From the NCBI RefSeq assembly GCF_025963695.1, contig NZ_JAOQAH010000068.1, positions 62,001-126,000 of the forward strand: 64,000 nucleotides of DNA. Direction: 5' to 3'. The notes beneath the pieces were generated by a model that did no database searches, was not told where the DNA came from, and worked only from the letters and a program-made list of their open reading frames with translations. Every line of letters starts with the position of its first letter. Position 1 is the first letter of the stretch. This document shows positions 8,766 to 17,930 of this stretch, piece by piece. The DNA comes from Segetibacter sp. Lineage in GTDB: Bacteria > Bacteroidota > Bacteroidia > Chitinophagales > Chitinophagaceae. Made by a program: the position numbers and the translations under genes.

Positions 8766-9344
8766 TCACTTGGCATACATCATTTTATAATCCAGTTTTA
8801 ATTTGCCTTTGCTTATGTCATTTAACTTGCCTTGCAACATCTTTTTTCGTAAAGGCTTAAGGTAATCTATAAATAATTTTCCTTCGGTATGGTCATACTC
8901 ATGCTGAATAATACGGGCCGTTATTCCAACAAATTTTTCAGTGTGCAGCTTAAAATTTTCATCTGCATATTCTAAAACAACTTCTTCAGGCCGCATAATA
9001 TCTTCCCGTATTTTCGGAATGCTCAGGCAACCCTCATTATAACTCCAATCGTTGCCATCAAACTCTTTTATATGCGCATTGATGAAAACTCGTTTTACCC
9101 CCGGCTCGTCAGGATACTTACCCTTATCTTCTTCGTCCTGGTTTTCAAAAATTTGCTTGCTGTCAATTACAAACAACCGGATGCCCTTATTTATCTGCGG
9201 TGCAGCCAATCCCACACCATTGCTTGCATACATTGTTTCCCACATATCGTCAAGTAGTTTGGGCAAACCATCGTAATCAGGAGTAATATCAGCGCAAACT
9301 TTACGTAAAACCGGCGCGCCGTAAGCTACTATTGGCAGTATCAT
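8766..9344 (-). CDS. def: Peptide deformylase
   Basis: 192 residues with all three deformylase motifs: GVGLAAPQ (about residue 43), EGCLS with the metal-binding cysteine (about 109) and HEYDH with the two metal histidines and catalytic glutamate (about 149). It removes the formyl group from new protein N-termini. An insertion of acidic residues (FENQDEEDKGKYPDEPGV) between the first two motifs is typical of the longer Bacteroidota form. It follows ruvX by 66 bases on the minus strand and has its own TAGTTTTG element at 9372-9379. Confidence 0.95.
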   Translation of the reverse strand: MILPIVAYGAPVLRKVCADITPDYDGLPKLLDDMWETMYASNGVGLAAPQINKGIRLFVIDSKQIFENQDEEDKGKYPDEPGVKRVFINAHIKEFDGNDWSYNEGCLSIPKIREDIMRPEEVVLEYADENFKLHTEKFVGITARIIQHEYDHTEGKLFIDYLKPLRKKMLQGKLNDISKGKLKLDYKMMYAK

Positions 9345-9371
9345 GAAATAATATCAATTAGTTATAAAACG

Positions 9372-9379
9372 CAAAACTA
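9372..9379 (-). promoter_or_regulatory. def -7 element (TAGTTTTG)
   Basis: Minus-strand TAGTTTTG fits TAnnTTTG, 27 bases before the def start, so def can be transcribed separately from ruvX. Confidence 0.55.
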
Positions 9380-9410
9380 CCTTTAAACAAGGCAAACAAC
9401 AAAAGGAAGG

Positions 9411-9821
9411 TTATCCATTATTAAGATATTCCTGCAGCATTATTGTTGCCGCTATCTCATCAACCAGATTCTTATTCTGCCTGTTTTTCTTTTTCATTCC
9501 ACTTTCCACCATGCTTCGAACAGCCATTTTGGAAGTAAACCGCTCGTCCACTTTTACAATAGGCATGTTCGGAAATACCTTTTTAAACCGATTAATAAAC
9601 GCCTGTACCAGTGGAGTAGCATGCGTATCGCTGTCGTCCCAATTTGTAGGATGACCAATAATTACCTTTTCTACTTCCTCTTTTTTAAAGTATTCAATTA
9701 AAAAGGTTTCAAGGTCTTTGGTATGAATGCCTGTAAGACCACTTGCAATGATTTGTAAAGGGTCAGTAACGGCAATTCCGGTTCTTTTAGAACCGTAGTC
9801 GATTGAGAGTATCCTGGGCAA
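9411..9821 (-). CDS. ruvX: Putative Holliday junction resolvase / pre-16S rRNA nuclease RuvX (YqgF)
   Basis: 136 residues, the normal size. RILSIDYGSKRTGIAVTDP is the N-terminal YqgF/RuvX strand with the first catalytic aspartate, IIGHPTNWDDS the middle motif, and VDERFTS plus VDEIAATIMLQEYL supply the remaining acidic residues of the RNase H-like fold. Family members process the 5' end of 16S rRNA; the resolvase role is the older proposal. It sits between the ubiA-like gene (53 bases upstream) and def on the minus strand and is probably co-transcribed with the former. Confidence 0.93.
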   Translation of the reverse strand: MPRILSIDYGSKRTGIAVTDPLQIIASGLTGIHTKDLETFLIEYFKKEEVEKVIIGHPTNWDDSDTHATPLVQAFINRFKKVFPNMPIVKVDERFTSKMAVRSMVESGMKKKNRQNKNLVDEIAATIMLQEYLNNG

Positions 9822-9873
9822 AAAGATAAATTGAATTAGGATTTAATAATAGGAATTGATGGTTTAAAACCCC

Positions 9874-10779
9874 TCATTTGAAAAAGATATCTGCTAAAAC
9901 AAAACATGCAAATACTACACTTGCTATTCCGTTTGCAGTCATAAAAGCTAGGTTTACTCTTCTTAAATCATCTGGTTTTACTATTGAGTGCTGGTAAATC
10001 AGCATTCCGGCAAATACAGCTACACCCGTCCAATACAATAAACCAAAAGCGGCTATAAATCCTGCAGTAATAACTAATCCGGCACTTAATACGTGTAAAA
10101 GTTCAGAAACCCTAAGTGCTTTTTGCTTACCTAATACAGAAGGAATTGAATATAGATTTTGAGAAAGATCAAAGTCAACGTCTTGAAGAGCGTAAATGAT
10201 GTCGAAGCCGCTTACCCAAAAAAGTACGGCAAATGAAAAGAGAACCGGCAAAACATCAAATCTTCCTGTAACGGCAAGATAAGCACCTATGGGAGCAAGT
10301 GACAAACCTAAACCAAGCACCAAATGACAAAGCGCGGTAAACCGTTTGGTATAACTATAAAAAAGGATAACAAATAAAGCAACAGGACTTAGGAAAAAAC
10401 AAATTTTATTAATAAACCAGGTGGCTACAATAAAAATGAGGCAGTTAACCACCACAAAAATCAAGGCACTATTGGCAGATATAATTCCCGCAGGAATTTC
10501 TCTGATAGCTGTACGAGGGTTTTTTGCATCAAAATTCTTGTCCAGGTACCGGTTAAAGGCCATAGCAGCACTTCGGGCAGTAACCATGCAAAGAATAACA
10601 AGGATAAATTTTATATATGGACTTTCAGCATTTAAGGATAGGAAACTTAGCTCCTTATATCCTTCTAAACCTCCGATAGGCGAATAACAGCCGAGAAAAA
10701 ATCCGATCATTGCAAAGGGCATTGCAAAAATTGTATGGGAAAACTTTACAAGAGAGAGGTAATTTTTTACAGCAGACAT
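9874..10779 (-). CDS. UbiA-family prenyltransferase
   Basis: 301 residues with eight to nine hydrophobic helices, an inner-membrane protein. NRYLDKNFDAKNPRT carries the first Asp-rich motif (NxxxDxxxD) and YALQDVDFDLSQ the second, both used for Mg-prenyl diphosphate binding. The family attaches polyprenyl chains to aromatic acids; in menaquinone-using Bacteroidota it could be the 4-hydroxybenzoate-type enzyme of the futalosine route or a paralogue. No other quinone gene is nearby to decide. A minus-strand TATTTTTG element at 10807-10814 precedes the gene. Confidence 0.85.
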   Translation of the reverse strand: MSAVKNYLSLVKFSHTIFAMPFAMIGFFLGCYSPIGGLEGYKELSFLSLNAESPYIKFILVILCMVTARSAAMAFNRYLDKNFDAKNPRTAIREIPAGIISANSALIFVVVNCLIFIVATWFINKICFFLSPVALFVILFYSYTKRFTALCHLVLGLGLSLAPIGAYLAVTGRFDVLPVLFSFAVLFWVSGFDIIYALQDVDFDLSQNLYSIPSVLGKQKALRVSELLHVLSAGLVITAGFIAAFGLLYWTGVAVFAGMLIYQHSIVKPDDLRRVNLAFMTANGIASVVFACFVLADIFFK

Positions 10780-10806
10780 TTTTATGATTATTAGATATTC
10801 TCTCTA

Positions 10807-10814
10807 CAAAAATA
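10807..10814 (-). promoter_or_regulatory. ubiA-like gene -7 element (TATTTTTG)
   Basis: Minus-strand TATTTTTG fits TAnnTTTG, 27 bases before the start codon. Confidence 0.5.
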
Positions 10815-10853
10815 CTGAATGAATGAGCATTGGCGGGACAAAGAAGAAGGCCA

Positions 10854-11045
10854 ATGGAAAAATTAACTCTAAGAGCGGTTCCCTTCATATTTAGTGGAAT
10901 ACTACCGCCAGTTCAAATGTTGCCATTCGCATTCAACTATTTAAGATTGCTGGCCTCGTTGATCATTGTAGTAGTATGCGTTTCACTGCCTGCTGCAGAA
11001 AACAGCAATACCGCCAAAAAATGTTGCAGTGAAAAGAACAACTGA
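10854..11045 (+). CDS. Doubtful small hydrophobic protein
   Basis: A possible 63-residue product (from ATG 10854) with one hydrophobic stretch (NYLRLLASLIIVVVCVSLPA) and a CC pair near the end. It fills part of the 385-base divergent gap between the ubiA-like gene and the serine hydrolase gene. No promoter element or homologous motif supports it, and it may be chance. The rest of the gap shows no structure apart from the ubiA promoter. Confidence 0.25.
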   Translation: MEKLTLRAVPFIFSGILPPVQMLPFAFNYLRLLASLIIVVVCVSLPAAENSNTAKKCCSEKNN

Positions 11046-11164
11046 AGGTGAAAAAATTCATGCGCAAAATGTTTCAGAAGTTTGTGATAGAAATTTTAAA
11101 TGAGAAGGTGCTAATGAAATAATGTTCCTTTATTCATCGGCGCACTAAAAATACCTCAACCGTT

Positions 11165-12619
11165 ATGACTGCCTGTCTGAACAAAACTTTCCTTATAATT
11201 TCTATTCTTGCTATCAACAATTCCATTTGGGCACAGGATAGTATAGATGTTTTTCTAAATGCTCAAATGCAGAAAAGAAAAATACCAGGCTTGCAACTTG
11301 CTATAGTTAAAGAAGGGAAGATTGTTAAAACCGCTCATTATGGATTGGCAAGTGTGCAGGACTCGATTGCTGTAACCGATAATACGTTGTTTACAATCAA
11401 TTCAATTACCAAGGCATTTATTGGTGTAGCGATAATGCAATTAGTGGAGCAAGGGATACTACACCTTTCATCACCCATCTCAACCTTGCTTAGCGACTTG
11501 CCTACTGCATGGAAAGCGGTTACCATACAACAATTGTTATCCCACACTTCGGGCATCCCCGACATAGTAGATGAAGAGGAGGCTGTTCTAATAGCAGCAA
11601 CTTTAGAGGACGCCTGGAACAGGGTGTTGGCCTCACCGATGGATTTTAAACCTGGAGAAAAGTTCAGCTATAACCAAACCAATTACCTTTTACTCGGGCG
11701 CATTATTGATACAGTGAGTGAAATGCCTTTTACCCGTTTTATTATAGAAAAGCAGTTGCAAAAAGTTGCGATGCCCCATACAATACGAGCGGGTTTCGGT
11801 GCAGAAAAGGATGTAATATCAGGGGCGGCGCGGTCTTACCGCTATTCGCAAGGAAAACTTGCTAATTTGTACTTTTCATTTCCTCCTCCGTTGCAAACTG
11901 CGGCGGGCATGAGTTCAACAGCAACAGAAATAGCCACGTGGATAATAGCTTTGCAAAGCAACATGTTTTTAAATAAGACCAGTTTAAGTTCTCTATGGAC
12001 TCCTGCTTTATTAAGCAATGGGAAAACAGGTGGGTTTAGTAGTGTATTGAATGGCTATGCCGCCGGGTGGCCTGTTGTTTCAAGAACTGAACATCCTGCG
12101 GTTGCACCTGTTGGTGGAGGACGCTCTGCAGTTTTTGTTTATCCTGATGATAACCTTTCCGTTATTGTACTCACCAATCTTTCCGGTGGCTCACCAGATA
12201 TGTTTATTGATGAAATTGCCGGATACTATATAGCCGATATGAAAGAATCAAATGGGTTTGGGCTTTCAGCATCAGTTAAATTCATCAGAAGCCGGTTAGA
12301 GAAATTTGGATATAAAAATGTGGTCGAACAAGTAAAACGTATCAAGACAACAAATGCCTTTAATCTAACAGAAAAAGAAGTAAATGACTGGGGATATAGA
12401 CTGATTAGTCAAAATAGGCTAACTGATGGACTTGAAATCTTCAAGCTAAATGTTTACTTATATCCTGCAAGCGCAAATGCGTTTGATAGCCTTGCAGAAA
12501 CTTATGCAGAATTGGGAGACAATAAACTATCAATTGTTAACTACGAACAATCGTTGAAGCTAGATCGGAGTAATGATAATGCTTTTAAACAAATTAAGAA
12601 ACTGAAAGCAGTGAAGTAA
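11165..12619 (+). CDS. Beta-lactamase-fold serine hydrolase with C-terminal TPR
   Basis: 484 residues; signal peptide MTACLNKTFLIISILAINNSIWAQ predicts export. The class C/DD-peptidase-like domain (about 25-345) has S80-x-x-K83 (SITK) and the HTSGIPD turn. The usual YxN motif is Y169-N-Q, so its third residue is Gln, and the third box reads GGG where HxG or KTG is common. Residues about 430-484 form tetratricopeptide-like helices (FDSLAETYAELGDNKLSIVNYEQSLKLD). Such proteins are often esterases or peptidases rather than antibiotic-hydrolysing enzymes. The 368 bases after it hold no recognisable gene. Confidence 0.82.
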   Translation: MTACLNKTFLIISILAINNSIWAQDSIDVFLNAQMQKRKIPGLQLAIVKEGKIVKTAHYGLASVQDSIAVTDNTLFTINSITKAFIGVAIMQLVEQGILHLSSPISTLLSDLPTAWKAVTIQQLLSHTSGIPDIVDEEEAVLIAATLEDAWNRVLASPMDFKPGEKFSYNQTNYLLLGRIIDTVSEMPFTRFIIEKQLQKVAMPHTIRAGFGAEKDVISGAARSYRYSQGKLANLYFSFPPPLQTAAGMSSTATEIATWIIALQSNMFLNKTSLSSLWTPALLSNGKTGGFSSVLNGYAAGWPVVSRTEHPAVAPVGGGRSAVFVYPDDNLSVIVLTNLSGGSPDMFIDEIAGYYIADMKESNGFGLSASVKFIRSRLEKFGYKNVVEQVKRIKTTNAFNLTEKEVNDWGYRLISQNRLTDGLEIFKLNVYLYPASANAFDSLAETYAELGDNKLSIVNYEQSLKLDRSNDNAFKQIKKLKAVK

Positions 12620-12987
12620 AAGCTTAGACTACCCCAACAGGTAACTCTCCCATACGTCCGTTTAATTATGAGCAACAAACAAAATCGAATGGCGTGTTCC
12701 TGCTACGAAACTATCCTGGGTTATGCGCAAAATTATTTCATGAAGAAACAAGGCCGGAGTACCAGGCGAGTTGTTTGCAAGTAAGTAACACTTTAATGTG
12801 GTCGTTTGTAACACTCGTCGTAAAGTAGAACGGTTTATTGATGGTATAGGAGAAGAGTTGTTGCGGCTCTTGTTTCAGGAATAATAAAAGTAAAAAAAAG
12901 GGTTGCGCAAATGAAATACCTCCACGCAATTCGGCATTAATCATTAATTTATTTCATTTGGCAATAGTTACACAACTGTTTTTCTAC
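12620..12987. other. Gene-free stretch, possible coding debris
   Basis: Between the convergent serine hydrolase and corA genes. Short open pieces exist on both strands, but none is longer than about 68 codons or resembles a known family, and no terminator hairpin is obvious. It borders the decayed IS66 region. Confidence 0.4.
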
Positions 12988-13944
12988 TTACAGCCATTTG
13001 TTCTTTTTAAAAAACCATAGAAATATTAGTGATGAAAGCAGCATTAGGCTAATAGAAAGTGGATAACCGAGATGCCAGGTAAGTTCGGGCATAAACTTGA
13101 AGTTCATTCCATATATACTTGCAATTAATGTAGGAGGCATGAAGACTACTGTAACAACTGTAAAAATTTTGATTACCTTATTTTGTTCAATGTTCACCAA
13201 TCCTAAAAATGTATTCTGGAGATATTCAAGTCTTTCGAAACAGAACTGAGTATGTTGAAGAATAGAACCTATATCTTTAATTACGATCCTTAGTCTGCTT
13301 TTTTCCTCTTCAGCAATATTCTTGCTCTTGTTAAGCGACGAAACTAAACGCTGCTTATCAACTATACTTTCTCTTGCAAGAATTGTGTTTTCCTGCAGTT
13401 TCGCAATTCGAATTAAAATATCTTCTTTTAAAGATTTTTCTTTGGTTAATTCTCTGCTAATCTCGGTAGTCAGCTTAGTGACATACTCAATGAAATCAGC
13501 ATCAAGGTCTATCTGGCTTTCGAGAATGGTTAACAGAACCTGTATACCACTGACGGCAGCAGAAGCTTTAAATGCTCTTAACTTTTTAACTGTCCATGCA
13601 AACGATTTCAAGTCTGCATCGCGTAGTGTAAACAAAATACCTTTCCTTAAAATAAATGAAACCTGGTCCGTTGTGTAAGATTTATTTTCGTAAACAATGA
13701 AAGCATTATTAGCTTCAATATTGTCCTCGTCTTCAAAATATCTTGAACTGCTTTCAATTTCTGCGGCTTCCTGTGGTGTAAATAATTCAATCTCAAATTT
13801 ACGTTCTACTAATCTTTTTTCTTCCTGGGAAGAGGATTGCAAGTCGAGCCAAACTATTTTTTCGCAACCAACAGGAGATAGAGAAACAGGGTTTTTCTCC
13901 CATGTCAATCCACCTTCCTTTTGCATATAAAAAAGTCTAATCAT
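12988..13944 (-). CDS. corA: CorA-family divalent metal ion transporter
   Basis: 318 residues. The long N-terminal cytoplasmic domain (1-255, with extended helices from about 145) is followed by two membrane helices; the first ends in YGMNF, the selectivity motif of CorA channels, and the last segment ends in basic residues (FFKKNKWL) on the cytoplasmic side. It imports Mg2+ or Co2+, or exports Zn2+ in some relatives; the ion is not decidable here. Composition matches the surrounding chromosome, unlike the following island. Confidence 0.92.
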   Translation of the reverse strand: MIRLFYMQKEGGLTWEKNPVSLSPVGCEKIVWLDLQSSSQEEKRLVERKFEIELFTPQEAAEIESSSRYFEDEDNIEANNAFIVYENKSYTTDQVSFILRKGILFTLRDADLKSFAWTVKKLRAFKASAAVSGIQVLLTILESQIDLDADFIEYVTKLTTEISRELTKEKSLKEDILIRIAKLQENTILARESIVDKQRLVSSLNKSKNIAEEEKSRLRIVIKDIGSILQHTQFCFERLEYLQNTFLGLVNIEQNKVIKIFTVVTVVFMPPTLIASIYGMNFKFMPELTWHLGYPLSISLMLLSSLIFLWFFKKNKWL

Positions 13945-14057
13945 AACTGTAAAGAAATAGTATTAAGGCCTCATAGCAATAGATTTAATAGATTATCTGG
14001 CCACACAACAATACTTAGCAGAATGAGTAAACTAACACAGCGGAGAGGGTACCTGGA

Positions 14058-14403
14058 ATGGAAAGACGTCATTACCGTGGTGTGATGCCGCCTAGCGTTA
14101 ATGAGAAACCTTCATTTGAAATAACAAAGGTAGAAGTGGTTGTTAAAAGGCAAACTTCCCGCATGCCGCTCAACGCCCTGAGTGGATTAGTATTTATTTT
14201 CCTCAATAAAAAGCATAACCAGGTAAAACTGTCATTGTGGGAAAGCAACGTTTTGCCTGTATTATAAAAGGCTTCAAAAAGACACCTGATGAATTACCCG
14301 TTGTTGATCATCAGAAAGAGCTTATCGGCCACAACTGCCACTCATATTACAAGGCATCTCACTAAAGCGTGTTCGAAGGCGTAAACGTTATCAACATGCA
14401 TGA
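14058..14403 (+). pseudogene. Degenerate IS66-family tnpB
   Basis: The IS66 accessory protein TnpB is readable in several frames. YRGV and a decayed DMRKSF lead to LSGLVFIFLNKKHNQVKL-LW in one frame; FCLYYKRLQKDT continues in the next, ELPVVDHQKEL in the third, and the typical C-terminus GISLKRVRRRKRYQHA ends at TGA 14401-14403. At least three frameshifts are needed, so it is inactive. No tnpC transposase follows. Confidence 0.82.
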
Positions 14404-14807
14404 GCTAAAAGTGGATGGTGTGGTTATTTAATTAAGTACGTAATCGATCTTTGAGGTGTTACTTTTAGAAGTATAACTTTGTATTAATAAGGTTGGTTAG
14501 TGAACCCCATTAAGAGCGGCAAATACACCTACCTGGCAATTATCGATCTTACCGGCAGAACCATTGTATTACCGTGCAACACCTTTGCTTTTTTTGCCCT
14601 TTTTAGCGAAGCCACTTTTCTGAATGATAAGTTGTAGGTCATCCTGCCATCCTATCTGTTTAACCAGGTTTACAAAACTGAACGGTAAATATGCCATCTG
14701 CCCCCTGTGAATGCTCCGCATTTTTAAGTAGCTAACCACCTTCAATTTTATCTTTCTTTTCCATTTTCTCATCGGCGTCTGGCTTCAATATTGATTAAGA
14801 TGTTTAT
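14404..14807. other. Coding debris next to the IS66 fragment
   Basis: On plus from 14500 one frame reads NPIKSGKYTYLAIIDLTGR, which resembles a piece of a T9SS type A sorting tail, but it has no gene body before it. On minus a 67-codon frame (14569-14772) encodes a basic, unrecognised peptide. I take the stretch as remnants of insertion and deletion. Confidence 0.45.
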
Positions 14808-15971
14808 ATGAGAAACATGCTTTTATCACTTTTCACCTGCTTGCTGCTGGCGGTTGCCGTACAGGCACAACAGGCGAAAGGTCAGCTGGATATACAACTC
14901 AACAAAAACATTTTACAACCCGGCGATTCTTTAATTATAAGGGTGGATTACAAAGATGGGGGTGGCCAAATATTAAACCAATCAGCAGCTACGCTTGAGC
15001 TGTTGGTTGAAAACGAACAAGGGCTACGTACCCGTCTCCGCTGGCCTGTGATGAACGGACAAGCTTCTGGTGCATTATACTTACCCGATTCGCTGCCCCA
15101 TGGCAAATACACGTTGCTTGCAGGTTTGCAGCAACGCTTTTTTGAGGTGATAGGCAAAATACAGGAGGCTAAAAACATTGGCAGTATACAAGCCATGCTC
15201 CTGACCAAGGCCGGCGACTGGGCCGAGCAGGAAGTACCGGTGGCACCGGACGGCACCTTTGCCATCCGTAACTGGCTTTTTGAAGACGATGCATTGATGG
15301 CTTTTTCGGCAACAAAAAACAATAACCAGCCGCTGAATATCCGCATCAGTACCCAACTCGATTCAAGCTATGCACCCTTAGCCGTGGCGGGTCGCGCATT
15401 TTACATAGGTAACCCGCTATCAGCGGTGCGGCAAACCCTCACCCAGCCTGTTGAAACATCGCAGTCAGCTTTTGCAGACCAGGGTACAATATTGCCGGCA
15501 GTGCTGGTACGGACTACCGCTAAAGGTCCGGCTGAGCAGTTTAACGAAGAACATGCTAGCGGCTTGTTCCGGTCGGGTAACGAGCGGCTGCTTAGCATTA
15601 TGACCGACGCCAGTGCGCTTAGTGCTCCTAATATTTTCTTCTACCTGCAAGGCAGGGTTGCGGGTTTGCAGATAGCACAGGGCGGCTTTAACGGGGGCAT
15701 GGCCAGGTGGCGGGGCCGCCCGGTGACGTTTTTCGTGGATGAAGTAAGGGTTTCCGGTCAACAGGTTGCCAACATACCCATGACAGACATCGCAATCGTA
15801 AAAGCATTTCCCCCACCTTTCTTTGGCGCTCCCGGGGGCGGTGGCGCCATCGCTATATATACCCGCCGGGGTGGCGAGGCCAATTACCTGCCTGCCAACA
15901 GACAGGTGTTTAAAGTGAGGGGCTACACGCCCGCTGCCGCGGCGCTACACATGAACAAGCTAAGCTTGTAA
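14808..15971 (+). CDS. Exported MG2-like / TonB-plug-like protein without barrel
   Basis: 387 residues with signal peptide MRNMLLSLFTCLLLAVAVQAQ. Residues about 25-115 look like a macroglobulin MG2 beta-sandwich (LQPGDSLIIRVDYKDGGG). Residues about 270-355 resemble a TonB-receptor plug: LQGRVAGLQI, FFVDEVRV, then DIAIVKAF and GGGGAIAIYTRRG. The chain stops soon after, with no beta-barrel. Related MG2-plug proteins in this phylum are much longer, so this may be a truncated or divergent form. Base composition is far richer in G+C than neighbours (42 of 60 bases at 15661-15720, hand count), and decayed IS66 pieces flank it, suggesting transfer. Function unknown. Confidence 0.7.
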   Translation: MRNMLLSLFTCLLLAVAVQAQQAKGQLDIQLNKNILQPGDSLIIRVDYKDGGGQILNQSAATLELLVENEQGLRTRLRWPVMNGQASGALYLPDSLPHGKYTLLAGLQQRFFEVIGKIQEAKNIGSIQAMLLTKAGDWAEQEVPVAPDGTFAIRNWLFEDDALMAFSATKNNNQPLNIRISTQLDSSYAPLAVAGRAFYIGNPLSAVRQTLTQPVETSQSAFADQGTILPAVLVRTTAKGPAEQFNEEHASGLFRSGNERLLSIMTDASALSAPNIFFYLQGRVAGLQIAQGGFNGGMARWRGRPVTFFVDEVRVSGQQVANIPMTDIAIVKAFPPPFFGAPGGGGAIAIYTRRGGEANYLPANRQVFKVRGYTPAAAALHMNKLSL

Positions 15972-16208
15972 GTTATTCGGGTACTTCAGAGTGAACTTCT
16001 TTATTGCACCTTGGTCATTTTTGATTATTAAGAATATTGACCTTCCCTGTATCGCTTTCAAACAAAGGCCCGTAATTGTTGCGCGGGCCATAATGCTAGT
16101 ACAGAGGTATACGAATGGTACATCGAAAATTTTTTTAACGGTCTTATAATTTGCCTTCCGATTGTAGCCTGTAGTCTTTTTAGCAACGAGGTTGAACTGA
16201 ATAGTTCT
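15972..16208. other. Gene-free stretch after the plug-like gene
   Basis: Between the plug-like gene and the tnpA remnant. On minus, a possible tnpB start could be expected downstream of tnpA, but I could not read one with confidence; only short broken frames are present. Confidence 0.35.
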
Positions 16209-16540
16209 TCATTTGGAACCAATACACGCGACAACCGCGGCTTTACACAATAGTGGCTGAAACAGTGATTTTAAACGAGATATCTTCAGTAAGCTTTTAG
16301 CCTGTAGCAACCCGACGTGAGGGCAGGAAGTATTTACAGAAGTAGAAACTTGTATTTTCAGTGGAATAAATCCTTCATCTTTTACCGGCAACTGCGAATC
16401 CCTTAAACATAAATACCAATAATGAAAAACATGATAAGTGATTTATGTTGCCCGCAGTAAGCTTTTTGAGTAAGACCACTTTGCTGCCGGTTCCTAATCA
16501 TACCGAACATTTGATCCCGAATCTGAACATCCCTTCGCAT
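16209..16540 (-). pseudogene. Degenerate IS66-family tnpA
   Basis: From ATG 16540 the minus strand reads MRRDVQIRDQMFGMIRNRQQ then SGLTQKAYC, the helix-turn-helix of the small IS66 TnpA protein. A frameshift near 16440 moves the reading to TYHVFHYWYLCLRD, the expected HYWY segment, and this frame runs on through FIPLKIQVS to about 16209. Combined length is about 110 codons, the usual TnpA size. It is oriented opposite to the tnpB fragment at 14058, so the two do not belong to one simple copy. Confidence 0.78.
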
Positions 16541-16645
16541 AAAATTTTGCCTGGCAAAATAACAGCAGGTTAAAGGGAGGAACAATATGTATTTAGTGGA
16601 ACGCTTGCACGGCAACAGCCAAAACAAGGCTAAACAGTACAAGAG

Positions 16646-16657
16646 TGCGACGCAACG
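16646..16657 (-). repeat. Dispersed intergenic repeat, copy 3 (CGTTGCGTCGCA)
   Basis: Minus-strand core followed by CTCTTGTAC, as in the copies at 32375 and 509. It lies just upstream of the tnpA remnant and 152 bases before mnmH. Confidence 0.8.
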
Positions 16658-16808
16658 ATGATGGATATAGATATAGTGCTGACTAACAAAAGAAACTCAT
16701 CAAATAATTACAGGGTGTCTGGTGTAACCTTTTTTAATTTGCAAAGAAAACCTTATTCCTTCCGCTCAATTTACCAGAAGTACTAATATTACACCTCAAA
16801 ATTTTTAA

Positions 16809-17930
16809 ATGGCCGTCACCCGAATTGATATCGAAACTTTTTTGTCTTTAGGTTTTCAACATCCTGTTATTGATGTAAGGTCAGAGGGGGAATTTGCTCA
16901 GGCGCATATTCCAGGTGCGGTATCGATGCCATTGTTTAATAACGATGAAAGAAAAGTTGTGGGCACAGCTTACAAACAACAAAGCAAACAACAAGCAATT
17001 AAAATAGGCCTTGGCCTATTTGGTAAAAAGATGGTGGAAATGGTTGAATTCGTTGAAGGATTACTTGGCGATAATAATAAGGGATCATCATCCCGAACAG
17101 TAGTTGTTCATTGCTGGAGGGGTGGTATGCGAAGCGGCGGCGTTAGTTGGTTGCTTGATTTGTACGGTTTTAAAGTATATACAATTATAGGTGGTTACAA
17201 AGCTTACAGACTTTGGGGTCTTCAACAGCTCGGAAAAGACTACCGGGTTAACATTCTTGGTGGTTATACGGGAAGCGGCAAGACACCCGCTTTGCAGGAA
17301 TTAAAAAAGCACGGCGAGATAATCATAGACCTTGAAGAGCTTGCAAAACACAAAGGTTCAGCTTTTGGCAGTATTGGGATGCCTAAGCAACCGAGCCAGG
17401 AAATGTTTGAGAATTTGTTTGCACTCGAGCTTCACCAGGCAGATGACAGGTGTAAGATGACAGTTGACAGAAAGAATGCGGATGGCGGATCGACAACAGA
17501 ATTGCCGCCTTCTATCTGGCTTGAGGATGAAAGTCAAAGAATTGGTTTGGTAAATATTCCGGCACTTTTTTTTAAAATGATGAGAAATAAGCCCATTTAT
17601 TTTTTAGATATCCCGTTTGAAGAGAGATTGAAACATATTGTGACAGGTTATGGAAAAGGTGATAAACAAGAGATTGCAAGTGCAATCATAAGAATTCAAA
17701 AAAGACTGGGTGGCCTTGAAACAAAGACGGCCATTAATTATTTAATAGAAGATAACCTTATTGAAAGTTTTAGAATTCTTTTAAAATATTACGATAAGCA
17801 ATACCTGAAGGGATTGCAAAGCCGCGAAAATTTAAACGACCTCTTATGTAAGGTTAAATGTGAAACAGTAGACGCGGTAAAAAATGCAAAGCTTATTTTT
17901 GCGCAAGAAACAGAAAAAGTAGATGTCTGA
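16809..17930 (+). CDS. mnmH: tRNA 2-selenouridine synthase
   Basis: 373 residues. An N-terminal rhodanese domain carries the active-site cysteine C102 in HCWRGGMRS, and a P-loop GYTGSGKT follows at about 152-159. This rhodanese-P-loop fusion is diagnostic of MnmH/SelU (YbbB), which turns 2-thiouridine at tRNA position 34 into geranylated and then 2-selenouridine using selenophosphate. Length agrees with the E. coli protein. The gene overlaps selD by eight bases, so the pair is translationally linked and supplies its own selenium donor. The long gap before it contains IS66 debris and a repeat copy. Confidence 0.95.
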   Translation: MAVTRIDIETFLSLGFQHPVIDVRSEGEFAQAHIPGAVSMPLFNNDERKVVGTAYKQQSKQQAIKIGLGLFGKKMVEMVEFVEGLLGDNNKGSSSRTVVVHCWRGGMRSGGVSWLLDLYGFKVYTIIGGYKAYRLWGLQQLGKDYRVNILGGYTGSGKTPALQELKKHGEIIIDLEELAKHKGSAFGSIGMPKQPSQEMFENLFALELHQADDRCKMTVDRKNADGGSTTELPPSIWLEDESQRIGLVNIPALFFKMMRNKPIYFLDIPFEERLKHIVTGYGKGDKQEIASAIIRIQKRLGGLETKTAINYLIEDNLIESFRILLKYYDKQYLKGLQSRENLNDLLCKVKCETVDAVKNAKLIFAQETEKVDV

